This document shows positions 43,172 to 51,711 of a stretch of DNA of 64,000 nucleotides, piece after piece. Both the position numbers and the translations under genes were made by a program. Under the pieces are notes generated by a model. The model was not told the DNA's origin, did not search any database, and worked only from the letters and a program-made list of their open reading frames with translations. This DNA comes from CAUZIR01 sp034421295 (GTDB lineage: Bacteria; Chloroflexota; Dehalococcoidia; Lucifugimonadales; UBA2962): NCBI GenBank assembly GCA_034421295.1, contig DAOUKM010000019.1, positions 325,572 through 389,571 of the forward strand. The letters run 5' to 3'. The stretch's first letter is position 1. Each line of letters opens with the position of its first letter.

Positions 43172-44461
43172 CTAGGCCCTCGTCTTCGGTCTGACCATCC
43201 CGAACGAGGTCGTGTATCCGTGAAGGAAGGACGTCCCTCCGACGGGTCCAATCTCCCCGTTGCAGAAAAATCCCGTCAGAGGCACGTGCCCGAAGCGGTC
43301 GCGGAACATGTCGGTGTCGTGATCGGGCCTGCCGTACAGGTAGGAGCCCCGGCCCAGGCATGAGAACATCAGTGCCCCCGAGCCGTCCGGAAGGGCCCGG
43401 CCGCCGTCGTATCCGGAGAGCATGGCCCGCAGATCTGCCGCGGATGTATCTGCGTCCCGCAGGTGGAACTGGACCGTCTGCCCCTCGTGCACCTGGGCGC
43501 CCACTCCAATGGCTCCGGTGCTGCGGTCGATACCAATTATGTTGCGTATCAAAAAGTCCCCCTGTGCGGGGGCGTCCGTGAGCGCGTCCATCACCACCCC
43601 GACGAACAGCGAGTGTCGGGTCAGTGCGCGGTCGTGATCTGACATCCGTTCCGCCAACTCCGTGAGCACGGTAAGGGGAGGCCTTCCGTCCAGCCCGGTG
43701 ACGACGTTTGATCCTCCACTCGTTATCTGCAGTGGATCCCCTATCGGGCGGCAGCCCTGGGCGACGATGGTGTCGATCTGCACATCGCCTGACATGGCCA
43801 CGCCAACCGCTCCGCCGCCGTGGGTGCTGTCGTCAAGGAAGAGGGCATGGCCTCCAGAACGGGCGGCCCCGCTGGCCAGCCCCCCAACCTTGATGGCTCC
43901 GGGATAGGCGAAGTCCAGCCCCATCAGCAGGTTCTCGCCGCGTATCGATAGAGGGTCCGCAAGGAGTACGAACTGAGGATCTTCGGCCGCGTCGACCCCG
44001 ATGAGATCGATCCAGTCATCTGGACCCGCGTCCGGGTCCGGCAGGTCCCGATCCTCGATGCGGAACTGGACCAACCTTGTCCGGGGGAGTGATGCTGCGG
44101 CGATGGAGATGCCCGGGGCGTGTTCAATCTCTCGGCCAGCACCGATGACGGCTCCGGCCGAACATCCGATAATGACCGAGCCGCGATCCGGGGAGAGTCG
44201 ATCGCGCACCAGGGTCGGTATCAGGGCGTAGTCGGGCTGGTAGTGGGCGGATGCGAAGACGACGATCAGGTCGGGCGGCAGGTCCTCGAGCCCATGGGAC
44301 ACCTGTAGGGCGCACTCCGATACGGCGTCGGAGATAAGACGGCTATTGGAGACCCCTGAGGCCCACCGCAAATCACTTCTCCCGGCCTGTGGTGCGGGCC
44401 CGGGGATTATCTGGGCCCTGAAGCCTTGGGCGATTCTAGACGTGGCCTCCGCCATATTCAA
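43172..44461 (-). CDS. FIST N- and C-domain protein
   Basis: A 429-residue protein of the FIST family, proposed sensor or ligand-binding domains (small amines or amino acids). The N-terminal domain has PPDLIVVFASAHYQPDYALI and VIIGCSAGAVIGAGREIE. The C-terminal domain has LFVGVVMDALTDAPAQGDFL, GALMFSCLGRGSYLYG and GFFCNGEIGPVGGTSFLHGY. No signal peptide, kinase or other output domain is attached. It is divergent from thpR. The biological role is unknown. Confidence 0.85.
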   Translation of the reverse strand: MNMAEATSRIAQGFRAQIIPGPAPQAGRSDLRWASGVSNSRLISDAVSECALQVSHGLEDLPPDLIVVFASAHYQPDYALIPTLVRDRLSPDRGSVIIGCSAGAVIGAGREIEHAPGISIAAASLPRTRLVQFRIEDRDLPDPDAGPDDWIDLIGVDAAEDPQFVLLADPLSIRGENLLMGLDFAYPGAIKVGGLASGAARSGGHALFLDDSTHGGGAVGVAMSGDVQIDTIVAQGCRPIGDPLQITSGGSNVVTGLDGRPPLTVLTELAERMSDHDRALTRHSLFVGVVMDALTDAPAQGDFLIRNIIGIDRSTGAIGVGAQVHEGQTVQFHLRDADTSAADLRAMLSGYDGGRALPDGSGALMFSCLGRGSYLYGRPDHDTDMFRDRFGHVPLTGFFCNGEIGPVGGTSFLHGYTTSFGMVRPKTRA

Positions 44462-44533
44462 GAACGGACCACCATGCCGGCGCTGCTATGATCCCCCCGT
44501 ATGAGCGTGCGCCAGGGGGAAAGGGGAGGCACG

Positions 44534-45118
44534 GTGCGGGCGTTCGTGTCGGTCGAGTTGCCCCAGCCGGTCAAGAGCGCCCTGAAACCGACGCTGGACG
44601 CCCTTTCGGCGGAGCGGATACGGGGCCTGCGCACCGTGCGTGCCGAGTCCGCCCACATCACGCTGAGGTTCCTTGGAAGCGTGCCATCCGGCCGCCTAGA
44701 CTCTGTGGCCAACGCGCTCTCCGTAGCCGCGCGTTGCGTTGAGCCGTTCCAGTTGAGGCTGGGTGAGGTGGGGTCCTTTCCCTCGTCTGGCGCGCCATCC
44801 GTGCTGTGGATCGGCCTGTCTGGTGGTCTGCGGGAGGCAGGGCGTCTCTACGAGGTGGTGACCGAGTCCCTGGCCGCCCTGGGCTGGCCGGCGGAGGAGA
44901 GGGGATTTTCCCCCCACATAACCCTGGCCCGGCTGGCTGGTCGGGCCAGTCGTCCCGCCCGCAGGGATGCCCTCAGGGTCGCGTTATCGCCGCCGCCGCG
45001 GCGGCTCACCTTCGACGTCCGCTCGGTGTGCCTGATGCGCAGCCGCCTTGGACGGGACGGGGCCAGATACGACAAGCTGGCCGATGCAGGACTTGGTCAT
45101 GCGGGTGGGGATGCCTAG
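44534..45118 (+). CDS. thpR: RNA 2',3'-cyclic phosphodiesterase (2H phosphoesterase)
   Basis: Two-histidine phosphoesterase of the LigT/ThpR family that opens 2',3'-cyclic phosphates on RNA. Both HxT motifs are present (HITLRFLG and HITLARLA), along with RAFVSVELPQPVKSAL at the start. GTG at 44534, preceded by GGGGAGG at 44523-44529, gives the usual N-terminus. An ATG at 44501 would add 11 residues and sits right after a TATGAT box (44488-44493). Length 194. The C-terminus is an unremarkable family tail. Confidence 0.88.
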   Translation: MRAFVSVELPQPVKSALKPTLDALSAERIRGLRTVRAESAHITLRFLGSVPSGRLDSVANALSVAARCVEPFQLRLGEVGSFPSSGAPSVLWIGLSGGLREAGRLYEVVTESLAALGWPAEERGFSPHITLARLAGRASRPARRDALRVALSPPPRRLTFDVRSVCLMRSRLGRDGARYDKLADAGLGHAGGDA

Positions 45119-45138
45119 GTACCGGCGTTAAGGTGCGG

Positions 45139-45165
45139 TTGAACCGGTAGGGCCTGTGTTATAAT
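45139..45165 (+). promoter_or_regulatory. Promoter of the zinc-ribbon miniprotein
   Basis: TATAAT at 45160-45165 with TTGAAC at 45139-45144; the 15-base spacing is short. The leader to the ATG at 45250 would be about 78 bases. Confidence 0.5.
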
Positions 45166-45249
45166 TGCCGCGCCTCTGTACCGCCGCGTTGAGGCCACTG
45201 CATGCGGTGGAGCCGCGGTGCAGGACGGGAGAGAAGAGAGAGGGGGCGA

Positions 45250-45465
45250 ATGTTGGAAGGTCACGGAATTCCAGGTTGTCAGAAGTGCCCGGAGGGGAAC
45301 CTGCTGCCCCTCTCCGACTTCGGGAGCCAGGGGGCTCCCATCCATTTCAAGGCCTGGGTGTGCAGCAACCCGGACTGTGGTTACAACATCAAGATCCGCA
45401 ACGGGGACGTATATATCAACGAACCCATAACCAACGGTGCCTCGCACGCCCCGCGGATGAGGTAG
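45250..45465 (+). CDS. Zinc-ribbon miniprotein of unknown function
   Basis: A 71-residue protein with four cysteines in two knuckles: GCQKCPEGNLLPL near residue 9 and WVCSNPDCGYNIKIRNGD near residue 38. These would form one zinc ribbon. The fold resembles C-terminal zinc fingers of topoisomerase I, but here it stands alone. It has its own TATAAT promoter. The ATG at 45250 follows GAGAGAGGGGG. It may bind RNA or DNA (inference from the fold class only). Confidence 0.7.
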   Translation: MLEGHGIPGCQKCPEGNLLPLSDFGSQGAPIHFKAWVCSNPDCGYNIKIRNGDVYINEPITNGASHAPRMR

Positions 45466-45600
45466 CCGTCCCGCGGATTCGAGGAGCCCCTTTTTAGACC
45501 GGCCCCGTCAGGGCGCCGGCGCAGGAGCGCCGCAGGTGAGACTGGTGGACGATCGAAGAGTCGGCCCGCCTACGGGGCGGACATCCCCGGAGCTTCGGAT

Positions 45601-46800
45601 ATGAGAATGAATGCCCCGCGTATGGTCGGTCTGGCGATGATCGTCGTGGGATTGGTCGCGCTTGGCCTGGTGGGCTCCTACCTCGGATACCGCGCCCATG
45701 GCCGCTCCGGCCTCGAGGACCTGAATTTCAATGTCGCCGAGATCGAGCGGTTCTCCGAGCCCGCCGTGGACGCCGACGAGCGCGAGACCGCCGGGTCGAT
45801 CCCGGGCGACGGAGGCATCCCGGGGAGCGAGGTCGCAGGATCGGCCCCGGTCGGTGCGGACCCCGAAGAGCGCGAGGGCGTTGTGGCCTCCTCGGCCGGC
45901 GGTTCCGACGAGAGCAAGGTCGCTGTCTCGTCGCCTGGCGACGGGGTTCCTGACGAGAGCGAGGTCGCGGAAACGGTCCCGGGCGGTGTTTCCGAGGAGC
46001 GCGAGCGCTCAGGCGTCAGCCTTGATGTACGTGAATCATCTGAGGAGTCAGGCGATGCGGGGCCAGGGGGCGCCGACCACCCCGACCCGCCGTCGGAAGA
46101 TCGGGAGGTCGTGGCCGATCCGGGAGCGACATCCGAGGATGGCCAGGTGAGCGTCTCGAGGCGCTCGTCGGCGAGGCTGGCGGAGACCTACGCGGCGATC
46201 TACGCGGGCATGGAGATGCACCCCAAGTACTGGCACGAGCCGCTTCGGGCGGCCACGGACATGCGTGTGGCCGTCGGGTTGCCGGAGGGATTCGAGCCGG
46301 CCTCCGCCCAGGATTCCCTCCGTTTCGCCGCGCCAAAGACGGAGGCGCGCAGGCTCAGCATACCCTCGATCGGAGTCGATTCGGATGTAAAGGAGTTGGC
46401 CGTCGTCGACCTCGGCAACAGCCGCTCGTACGAGACGCCCAAGAACACCATCGGGCACATCCCGGAGACCGCCGATCCCGGTGAACTGGGCAACGGCTGG
46501 TTCTTCGGCCACCTTGAGAGCCCGTTCAGGGGTGAGGGGAACGTCTTTCAGCGACTCCCGGAGATAGTCGACCTGCTGCGCCAGTTCGCCGACGTTGGAG
46601 AGGGCGCCGTGTACGTGGTGGTCGAGAGCGACACGGGCGAGTACCTGTACGAGGTAGTTGCCACCCAGGTTTTGCACGCGGACGAACTCAGGCTGTACGA
46701 CACCGATGGGGTGTACATAACGCTAGTGACCTGCGTGCCGCGCCTCGACTACAGCCACAGGCTGCTGGTGACCGCGAAGCTGGTCGGCGTCGGAACCTAG
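45601..46800 (+). CDS. Sortase with long acidic linker
   Basis: A 399-residue membrane-anchored transpeptidase. A signal anchor lies at about 8-30 (VGLAMIVVGLVALGLVGSYL). An acidic, Gly/Pro/Ser-rich linker of roughly 120 residues (about 55-190) has imperfect repeats such as GDGVPDESEVAETVPGG. The sortase domain follows from about residue 245: RLSIPSIGVDSDVKEL, the catalytic His in GWFFGHLESP, and Cys and Arg in TLVTCVPRLDYSHRLLV. It resembles class D/E/F enzymes. No LPxTG-type substrate gene was seen in the window, so its target is unknown. Confidence 0.85.
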   Translation: MRMNAPRMVGLAMIVVGLVALGLVGSYLGYRAHGRSGLEDLNFNVAEIERFSEPAVDADERETAGSIPGDGGIPGSEVAGSAPVGADPEEREGVVASSAGGSDESKVAVSSPGDGVPDESEVAETVPGGVSEERERSGVSLDVRESSEESGDAGPGGADHPDPPSEDREVVADPGATSEDGQVSVSRRSSARLAETYAAIYAGMEMHPKYWHEPLRAATDMRVAVGLPEGFEPASAQDSLRFAAPKTEARRLSIPSIGVDSDVKELAVVDLGNSRSYETPKNTIGHIPETADPGELGNGWFFGHLESPFRGEGNVFQRLPEIVDLLRQFADVGEGAVYVVVESDTGEYLYEVVATQVLHADELRLYDTDGVYITLVTCVPRLDYSHRLLVTAKLVGVGT

Positions 46801-46888
46801 CGCACGTCTGCCTCAGAGCCTGTGGCCGGCATGTCGGGTCGCCCGGCCACACCTCATATCGCCGTGATGGGAGGTGCCCGGGTCCGGC

Positions 46889-47776
46889 CTAGGCGGGCCC
46901 TGCGGCCAGGGCGTCCCTCAGGGTCTGGATGAACGACTTTGCCGGTGTGGACAGGGTCTTGCCGCGGAGGGTGATTATCCCCGCCTGCTCTACCGGCAGC
47001 AGGTGCGCGAGACCGACGACGCCGAGGATGTCGTGGTCCTCGGGATCTATCGCGAGTCGCGGTCCCACCGAGACCCCCATGCCAAGCGCAACGTAGTGCT
47101 TGATCATGTCCATGCTGTCGAGCTCGATGATGATCTCGTAGTCGACCCCGCGACGACGAAACTCGTTCTCCAGCATGGCGCGGGTGTACGTGCCCCTTCC
47201 CATCATGATCAGAGGCCACCGGGCGATGTCGTCCAGGGTCGTGAGGGGAGAGTCCAGCAGCGGGTGCTCTATGGGCGTGATCAGGACCCTCTCGTAGCCG
47301 AACAGCGGCTGGAACACGAACTCTATGCTCCGCTCCGGTCCGGGCACGAGTCCCATGTCTACCGTCCCGTCCTCAACCATGTGGACGACCTCTTCCCTGC
47401 GGCCCGACAGGATGCGCACATGCGCATGCGGGTGGGCCGCCAGAAAGACCCGGACCACGCGCAGCAGCGTATGGGGGATTATGTCGTGGGTGGAGGCGAG
47501 ACGCACCGGGCTTTCCTGCTCGGCTATGCCCGCATCCGTGGCCAGCGAGTCGATCCCCTCGAGCAGCGGCGTAGCAAGTTCGGCCAGGGTCGCCCCCGCC
47601 GGCGTGAGCTGGATCGGCCTTTTGATCCTGTCGAACAGCACGGTGCCCAGCTCCCTCTCCAGCTTCTTGATGTGGGTGGTCACCGTGGGCTGGCCCATGC
47701 CCAGCTCTTCGGCGGCGCGCGTAATGCTGCGCAGTTTCGCCGCTGTCGTAAAGCTTCTCAGCTCCCTGAGCTCCAT
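46889..47776 (-). CDS. LysR-family transcriptional regulator
   Basis: A 295-residue LysR-type regulator. The winged-helix DNA-binding domain is MELRELRSFTTAAKLRSITR followed by AAEELGMGQPTVTTHIKKLE. The effector-binding domain covers about 90-295 (VRLASTHDIIPHTLLRVVRV, GTVDMGLVPGPERSIEFVFQ, GVSVGPRLAID). It resembles CysB/CbbR-type members, but the co-inducer is unknown. The AT-rich 145-base region upstream, shared with a divergent small ORF, is the likely operator for autoregulation and for control of that ORF. Confidence 0.88.
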   Translation of the reverse strand: MELRELRSFTTAAKLRSITRAAEELGMGQPTVTTHIKKLERELGTVLFDRIKRPIQLTPAGATLAELATPLLEGIDSLATDAGIAEQESPVRLASTHDIIPHTLLRVVRVFLAAHPHAHVRILSGRREEVVHMVEDGTVDMGLVPGPERSIEFVFQPLFGYERVLITPIEHPLLDSPLTTLDDIARWPLIMMGRGTYTRAMLENEFRRRGVDYEIIIELDSMDMIKHYVALGMGVSVGPRLAIDPEDHDILGVVGLAHLLPVEQAGIITLRGKTLSTPAKSFIQTLRDALAAGPA

Positions 47777-47920
47777 GTCACCCTGCCTCCGTTGCCGATA
47801 ATATGCGCTGATTTGATAAATAATATCCAAGAGTATGTATGGATACAATGTTGCGGAGGACTGACAATAGATATATCCAGAACGAGGGACGGGGCGACCG
47901 TCCCGAAGAAAGGGGGGGAA
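47777..47920. promoter_or_regulatory. AT-rich divergent control region of lysR and the 50-residue ORF
   Basis: The stretch from about 47800 to 47880 is clearly more AT-rich than its surroundings. It holds overlapping T-N11-A-type imperfect inverted motifs (around ATTTGATAAATAATATCC and TATGGATACAATG), as expected for LysR binding. TATATC (47872-47877) and TACAAT (47844-47849) are -10 candidates. No single best promoter could be chosen. Confidence 0.4.
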
Positions 47921-48073
47921 ATGCTTCACAGGCTCATTGAGGCTATGCGCGAGAGCACGGCCACGTCCGGGTTCGAGGGGTACCTGCGCTCGTTGGGCGC
48001 CCGCCGCGTCAGCGGTGGCCCGACGGTCAACGAAGCCCGCAAGGACTATCGCGCCGCGCTCAGGCGCCGCTAG
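47921..48073 (+). CDS. Small basic 50-residue protein divergent from lysR
   Basis: Begins MLHRLIEAMRESTATSGFEG and ends ARKDYRAALRRR. It has an excellent ribosome-binding site (AGGGGGGGAA) just before the ATG, and a strong terminator 45 bases after its stop. The sequence is helical and basic, without cysteines or a signal peptide; no family was recognised. The arrangement suggests a LysR-controlled gene. A regulatory leader peptide for ftsY is an alternative, but ftsY lies beyond the terminator. Confidence 0.5.
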   Translation: MLHRLIEAMRESTATSGFEGYLRSLGARRVSGGPTVNEARKDYRAALRRR

Positions 48074-48081
48074 TCGGTGAA

Positions 48082-48104
48082 CCGGCCGACCTAATGTCGG
48101 CCGG
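48082..48104 (+). repeat. 9-bp inverted repeat upstream of the terminator
   Basis: CCGGCCGAC and GTCGGCCGG are perfectly complementary, with loop CTAAT. No T-tract follows. It precedes the main terminator hairpin by 13 bases and may protect the mRNA 3' end or assist termination. Confidence 0.6.
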
Positions 48105-48117
48105 TCCAAGTGTTTGT

Positions 48118-48156
48118 GAGGGCGCCCGCCTGGTCGGGCGCCCTCCGTCTTTTCTT
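48118..48156 (+). terminator. Strong rho-independent terminator
   Basis: An 11-bp perfect GC-rich stem (48118-48128 with 48135-48145) with a 6-base loop, followed by a T-rich run (TCTTTTCTT, 48148-48156). It is the clearest intrinsic terminator in the window and ends the transcript of the 50-residue ORF. Confidence 0.85.
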
Positions 48157-48318
48157 CCACCCTGCCCTGATGGATCGTTGGAGCGGCCAGGGAGTTTTTG
48201 GTAGTCTCGGGGCTCCGATTACACTCGGCTCCCGAGCGCGGCCATAGCGCCGGGGGAGATAGGGGGCGCCGCTCTGAGGATCTTTGCTGGAGGGCGAGAG
48301 AAAAAGGCCGGCAACGCC

Positions 48319-49227
48319 ATGGCCAACACCAGCCGGAACTGGGCGGAGCGCGTTTCCTCGCTCTTCAGACGCGGGAGCTTGGACGAGAGCCTCTGGGACG
48401 AACTGGAAGAGGCGCTGATCGTTGCCGATGTGGGCGTGTCGACCACCTTCTCGCTCCTTGAGCGTCTGCGCGACCGGGTGCACGCCGAGCGTATTGTTGA
48501 CCCGGCGGCTGCATTCGAGGCGCTCCGATCCGAAGTCAGGGAGTTGCTGGGGTCGGTCGGCGAGTCCGAGGACCCGGGCCGGCTGCTGGCCTCCGGCGGC
48601 GCGGAGGGCCCCCTGGTGCTGCTCGTGGTCGGTGTGAACGGTGTCGGCAAGACCACGACGATCGCAAAGCTTGCCCACCTATACCGATCCGGTCAATCGG
48701 AGGTGATCCTGGGGGCTGCGGACACCTTTCGAGCGGCGGCGATCGAACAGCTGCAGACCTGGGGTGACAGGCTGGACGTCAGGGTGGTGGCGCACAGCGT
48801 CGGCGCCGACCCCGGGGCCGTGGCGTTCGACACCGTCAAGGCCGCGAAGGCTTCTTCGGCCGACGTTGCGATCATCGACACCGCGGGGCGGATGCACACC
48901 AGGACCAACCTGATGGAGGAGATGAGAAAGATCCGCCGTGTGGTGGAGCGCGCCGAGGCAGGCCGGGTTCGCGTCCTGATGGTCATGGACGCGGCGACGG
49001 GCCAGAACGGCCTGCAGCAGGCCCGCAGTTTCGTGGAGGCGGGCGGCTGCGACGGCGTCGTGCTGGCCAAGCTGGACGGTACGTCCAAGGGCGGCGTCGT
49101 ACTGGCGATCGTCTCCGAACTCGCACTCCCTGTCCTGTTCGTGGGCACGGGTGAGCAGCTGGACGACCTCGCGCCCTTCGACGCGGGTGCGTTCGCCGAG
49201 GCGCTGTTCTCTGGAACCCCGAGCTGA
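48319..49227 (+). CDS. ftsY: Signal recognition particle receptor FtsY
   Basis: SRP-type GTPase that docks ribosome-nascent chain complexes at the membrane. The 302 residues comprise the N domain (WDELEEALIVADVGVSTTFS) and the G domain with GVNGVGKTTTIAKLA, DTFRAAAIEQLQTWGDRL, DTAGRMHTRTNLMEEMRK, and AKLDGTSKGGVVLAI. There is no long acidic A domain. An open stretch upstream of the ATG includes a basic segment (REKKAGNA), so a slightly longer form is possible. Confidence 0.95.
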   Translation: MANTSRNWAERVSSLFRRGSLDESLWDELEEALIVADVGVSTTFSLLERLRDRVHAERIVDPAAAFEALRSEVRELLGSVGESEDPGRLLASGGAEGPLVLLVVGVNGVGKTTTIAKLAHLYRSGQSEVILGAADTFRAAAIEQLQTWGDRLDVRVVAHSVGADPGAVAFDTVKAAKASSADVAIIDTAGRMHTRTNLMEEMRKIRRVVERAEAGRVRVLMVMDAATGQNGLQQARSFVEAGGCDGVVLAKLDGTSKGGVVLAIVSELALPVLFVGTGEQLDDLAPFDAGAFAEALFSGTPS

Positions 49228-49290
49228 GCCCGGCCGGGCCCGCCTTTGCCGACCACGTGCCACTGGCTCCTTACAGCGGGGTGACGAGCC

Positions 49291-51711
49291 CTGATTGACG
49301 CGGTCCTATGGCTGATCGGCGTGGAGGCGCTCGGGGTGGTTGCCATCCCCGTCGCCTACCTGGCCTTCGGGGGGCTCAGAGACAGGGGCCTGACCCTGGC
49401 CAAGCCCCTGGGCATGCTGCTGGTCGGCTACCTGACCTGGATACTCAGCGCCGCTCATATCCTGCCGAATTCGAGGTTTGGTCCCCTGGTCGTCCTGCTC
49501 GTGCTGGCGGCGGTGGCAGCCTGGATCATCTACCGCCGCGGCAACGACCTGCTCGCCCACATACGGTCCCAGTGGAAGGCGCTTGTGGTCGCCGAGGCGA
49601 TCTTCCTTGCCGTCTTTGTCGGCTGGACCGTGTACCGCTCGTTCGACCCGGCGATAAGCCACACCGAGCAGCCGATGGACCTTGCCCTGCTCAACGCGTC
49701 GATGCGCACCGAATTCGCGCCTCCGGAGGACCCCTGGTTGAGGGGAGAGTCCGTCAGCTACTACTACTTCGGCTTTTGGATGATGGGCGGCCTTGCGAAC
49801 CTGACGGGCACGGTTTCATCCGTCGCCTACAACCTGTCACTTGCCCTCGTCCCGGCCATGGCCGCCGCCGGGGCGGCGGGACTCGTCTACAACCTCGTGT
49901 CGGCCGAAGGGGGAAGGCTGAGAGTCGCGCTGGCATCGGGCCTGCTGGCGGCGATCCTTCTGACGGCCGCCGCAAACCTCCAGGGCGTTCTGGAGTTCAT
50001 GCGTGCAAACGGGCTGGGCTCGCAGGGCTTCTGGACGTGGATCGCCGTCGATGGTCTCGACGGACAGCCGCCGGAACTGACGGACAGCTGGCGTCCCACC
50101 GAGTTCTGGTGGTGGTGGCGTGCCAGCCGAGTGATCAACACCTTCGAGGGGGGTCACGGGATAGACTTTACGATCCAGGAGTTCCCTTTCTTTTCGGCGC
50201 TTCTCGGCGATCTTCACCCGCACTTCATGTCTCTGCCGTTCGTCGTCATGTTCATGGGCCTGTGCGTTAGCTTCCTGGCCCTGAGGACCCCGGCGCTTCC
50301 CACCTCGCGGCAGGTGGCTGCGATCTGGCGGCGGGGCGGCGCCCTGGCCGCCGGTGGCTTCTGGACGCGGGCGTTTCTCCCAGGGCTGCCGTCACTGCTG
50401 GTGCTTGGGCTGGCGCTCGGCGGTCTGGGTTTCGTAAATGCCTGGGACCTGCCGGTCTTCGCAGCGATTTTCCTGGTAGTGGCGGCCCTCGGCGCCTACC
50501 GGTCCTTCGGACCGTCACTCAGGGATGTGCTTGTCGCCGTGGTGCCGGTGGGAACGGTGGTCATCGGCCTCGCATTCCTCCTCTACCTGCCATACTTCGG
50601 CTCCTTCCAGAGCCAGTTCTCAGGCATAAGGCCGGTGGCAGAGGTCACGACGAGGCCCGTTCACTTCCTGATCGTCTGGGGCCTTTTGCTGGTGGCGGTC
50701 CTGCCCATGGTGGTCGCTGCGTTCTGTTCGACTCGCCTCAGGCCGGGGTGGCGCGGCGAGGCGCTGGTGGCGCTGGCGGTGGCGTTGCTGCCCTTTGTCG
50801 GCTGGATCGGCGTACTGCTGTGGGGACGGACCGGCGAGGTGGATGTAGCCGCCAGGTTCTTTGGCCTGCTGCCCCTGACCGTCCTGATCGCCGCCGGCTC
50901 CTACGCAGTCTTGTGGTGGGTCAGGGCCAAGGGGACCTCAGAGACCGGTTCGCCGACCCGGGGCGCGCCCGCGGCCCTGGCTATGGCGACGCTCGGCCTG
51001 CTGCTCATACTCGGCCCCGAGCTTGTGTTCGTCGGCGATCAGTTCGGGACCCGGATGAACACGGTCTTTAAGTTCTACTATCAGGCCTGGGTGCTGCTGT
51101 CGTTGGCCGGAGGCTTCGCTCTGTACTACTGTTGGACAAGGCTCGGGGAGCCGGGCATCTACAAGCGATTGCTCTCGGCCGCCTGGGCGGCCGCGTTCTG
51201 CCTGCTGCTGGTGGCCTCGCTGTACTATCCGGCCGCCGCCGCACCCAGCAAGCCAGACCTGCCCGGCGGTCCGGTCGGCCTCGATGGACTGGTCCACATC
51301 TCGATGGAGGATCCGGACGAGTTCGCCGCGATCGGGTTCCTCAGGGCCAACGCCGGCAGCGATTCGGCCGTCCTAGAGGCTGTGGGAGGCTCCTACACCG
51401 AGTTCGGACGTGTCTCCTCCTCGACCGGGGTGCCCACGGTGCTTGGCTGGCCCGGCCATGAAATCCAGTGGAGAGGCTCGTCGGTTCCGTTCGAGGGCCG
51501 CGAGGAGCATGTGCGGGAGATCTACGAGACGCAGGACATACGGACGGCAGAGAACCTGCTGAGCGTCTACGACGTAGATTACGTATACGTGGGCCCCAGG
51601 GAGCGCCGTAACTACGGCACCAGGGGGCTGGCCAAGTTCGACGAGTTCATGGTCAGGGTGTTTTCCAACGACGACGTGGTGATCTACAGGATCGCGGAGG
51701 CGGACCGGTGA
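49291..51711 (+). CDS. DUF2298 polytopic membrane protein (possible glycosyltransferase), probable non-ATG start
   Basis: A very hydrophobic protein of about 806 residues with a dozen or more membrane segments. DUF2298 hallmarks are LRGESVSYYYFGFWMMGGLA, FPFFSALLGDLHPHFMSLP and GDQFGTRMNTVFKFYYQAW. The family is thought to be GT-C-like, acting on lipid-linked sugars. The first standard start is GTG at 49321. The family N-terminus (IDAVLWLIGVEALGVVAIPV) lies upstream of it, and the frame opens at 49285. GGGGTGA (49278-49284) points to CTG 49291 or ATT 49294. The gene overlaps the next by 1 base. Confidence 0.85.
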   Translation: MIDAVLWLIGVEALGVVAIPVAYLAFGGLRDRGLTLAKPLGMLLVGYLTWILSAAHILPNSRFGPLVVLLVLAAVAAWIIYRRGNDLLAHIRSQWKALVVAEAIFLAVFVGWTVYRSFDPAISHTEQPMDLALLNASMRTEFAPPEDPWLRGESVSYYYFGFWMMGGLANLTGTVSSVAYNLSLALVPAMAAAGAAGLVYNLVSAEGGRLRVALASGLLAAILLTAAANLQGVLEFMRANGLGSQGFWTWIAVDGLDGQPPELTDSWRPTEFWWWWRASRVINTFEGGHGIDFTIQEFPFFSALLGDLHPHFMSLPFVVMFMGLCVSFLALRTPALPTSRQVAAIWRRGGALAAGGFWTRAFLPGLPSLLVLGLALGGLGFVNAWDLPVFAAIFLVVAALGAYRSFGPSLRDVLVAVVPVGTVVIGLAFLLYLPYFGSFQSQFSGIRPVAEVTTRPVHFLIVWGLLLVAVLPMVVAAFCSTRLRPGWRGEALVALAVALLPFVGWIGVLLWGRTGEVDVAARFFGLLPLTVLIAAGSYAVLWWVRAKGTSETGSPTRGAPAALAMATLGLLLILGPELVFVGDQFGTRMNTVFKFYYQAWVLLSLAGGFALYYCWTRLGEPGIYKRLLSAAWAAAFCLLLVASLYYPAAAAPSKPDLPGGPVGLDGLVHISMEDPDEFAAIGFLRANAGSDSAVLEAVGGSYTEFGRVSSSTGVPTVLGWPGHEIQWRGSSVPFEGREEHVREIYETQDIRTAENLLSVYDVDYVYVGPRERRNYGTRGLAKFDEFMVRVFSNDDVVIYRIAEADR

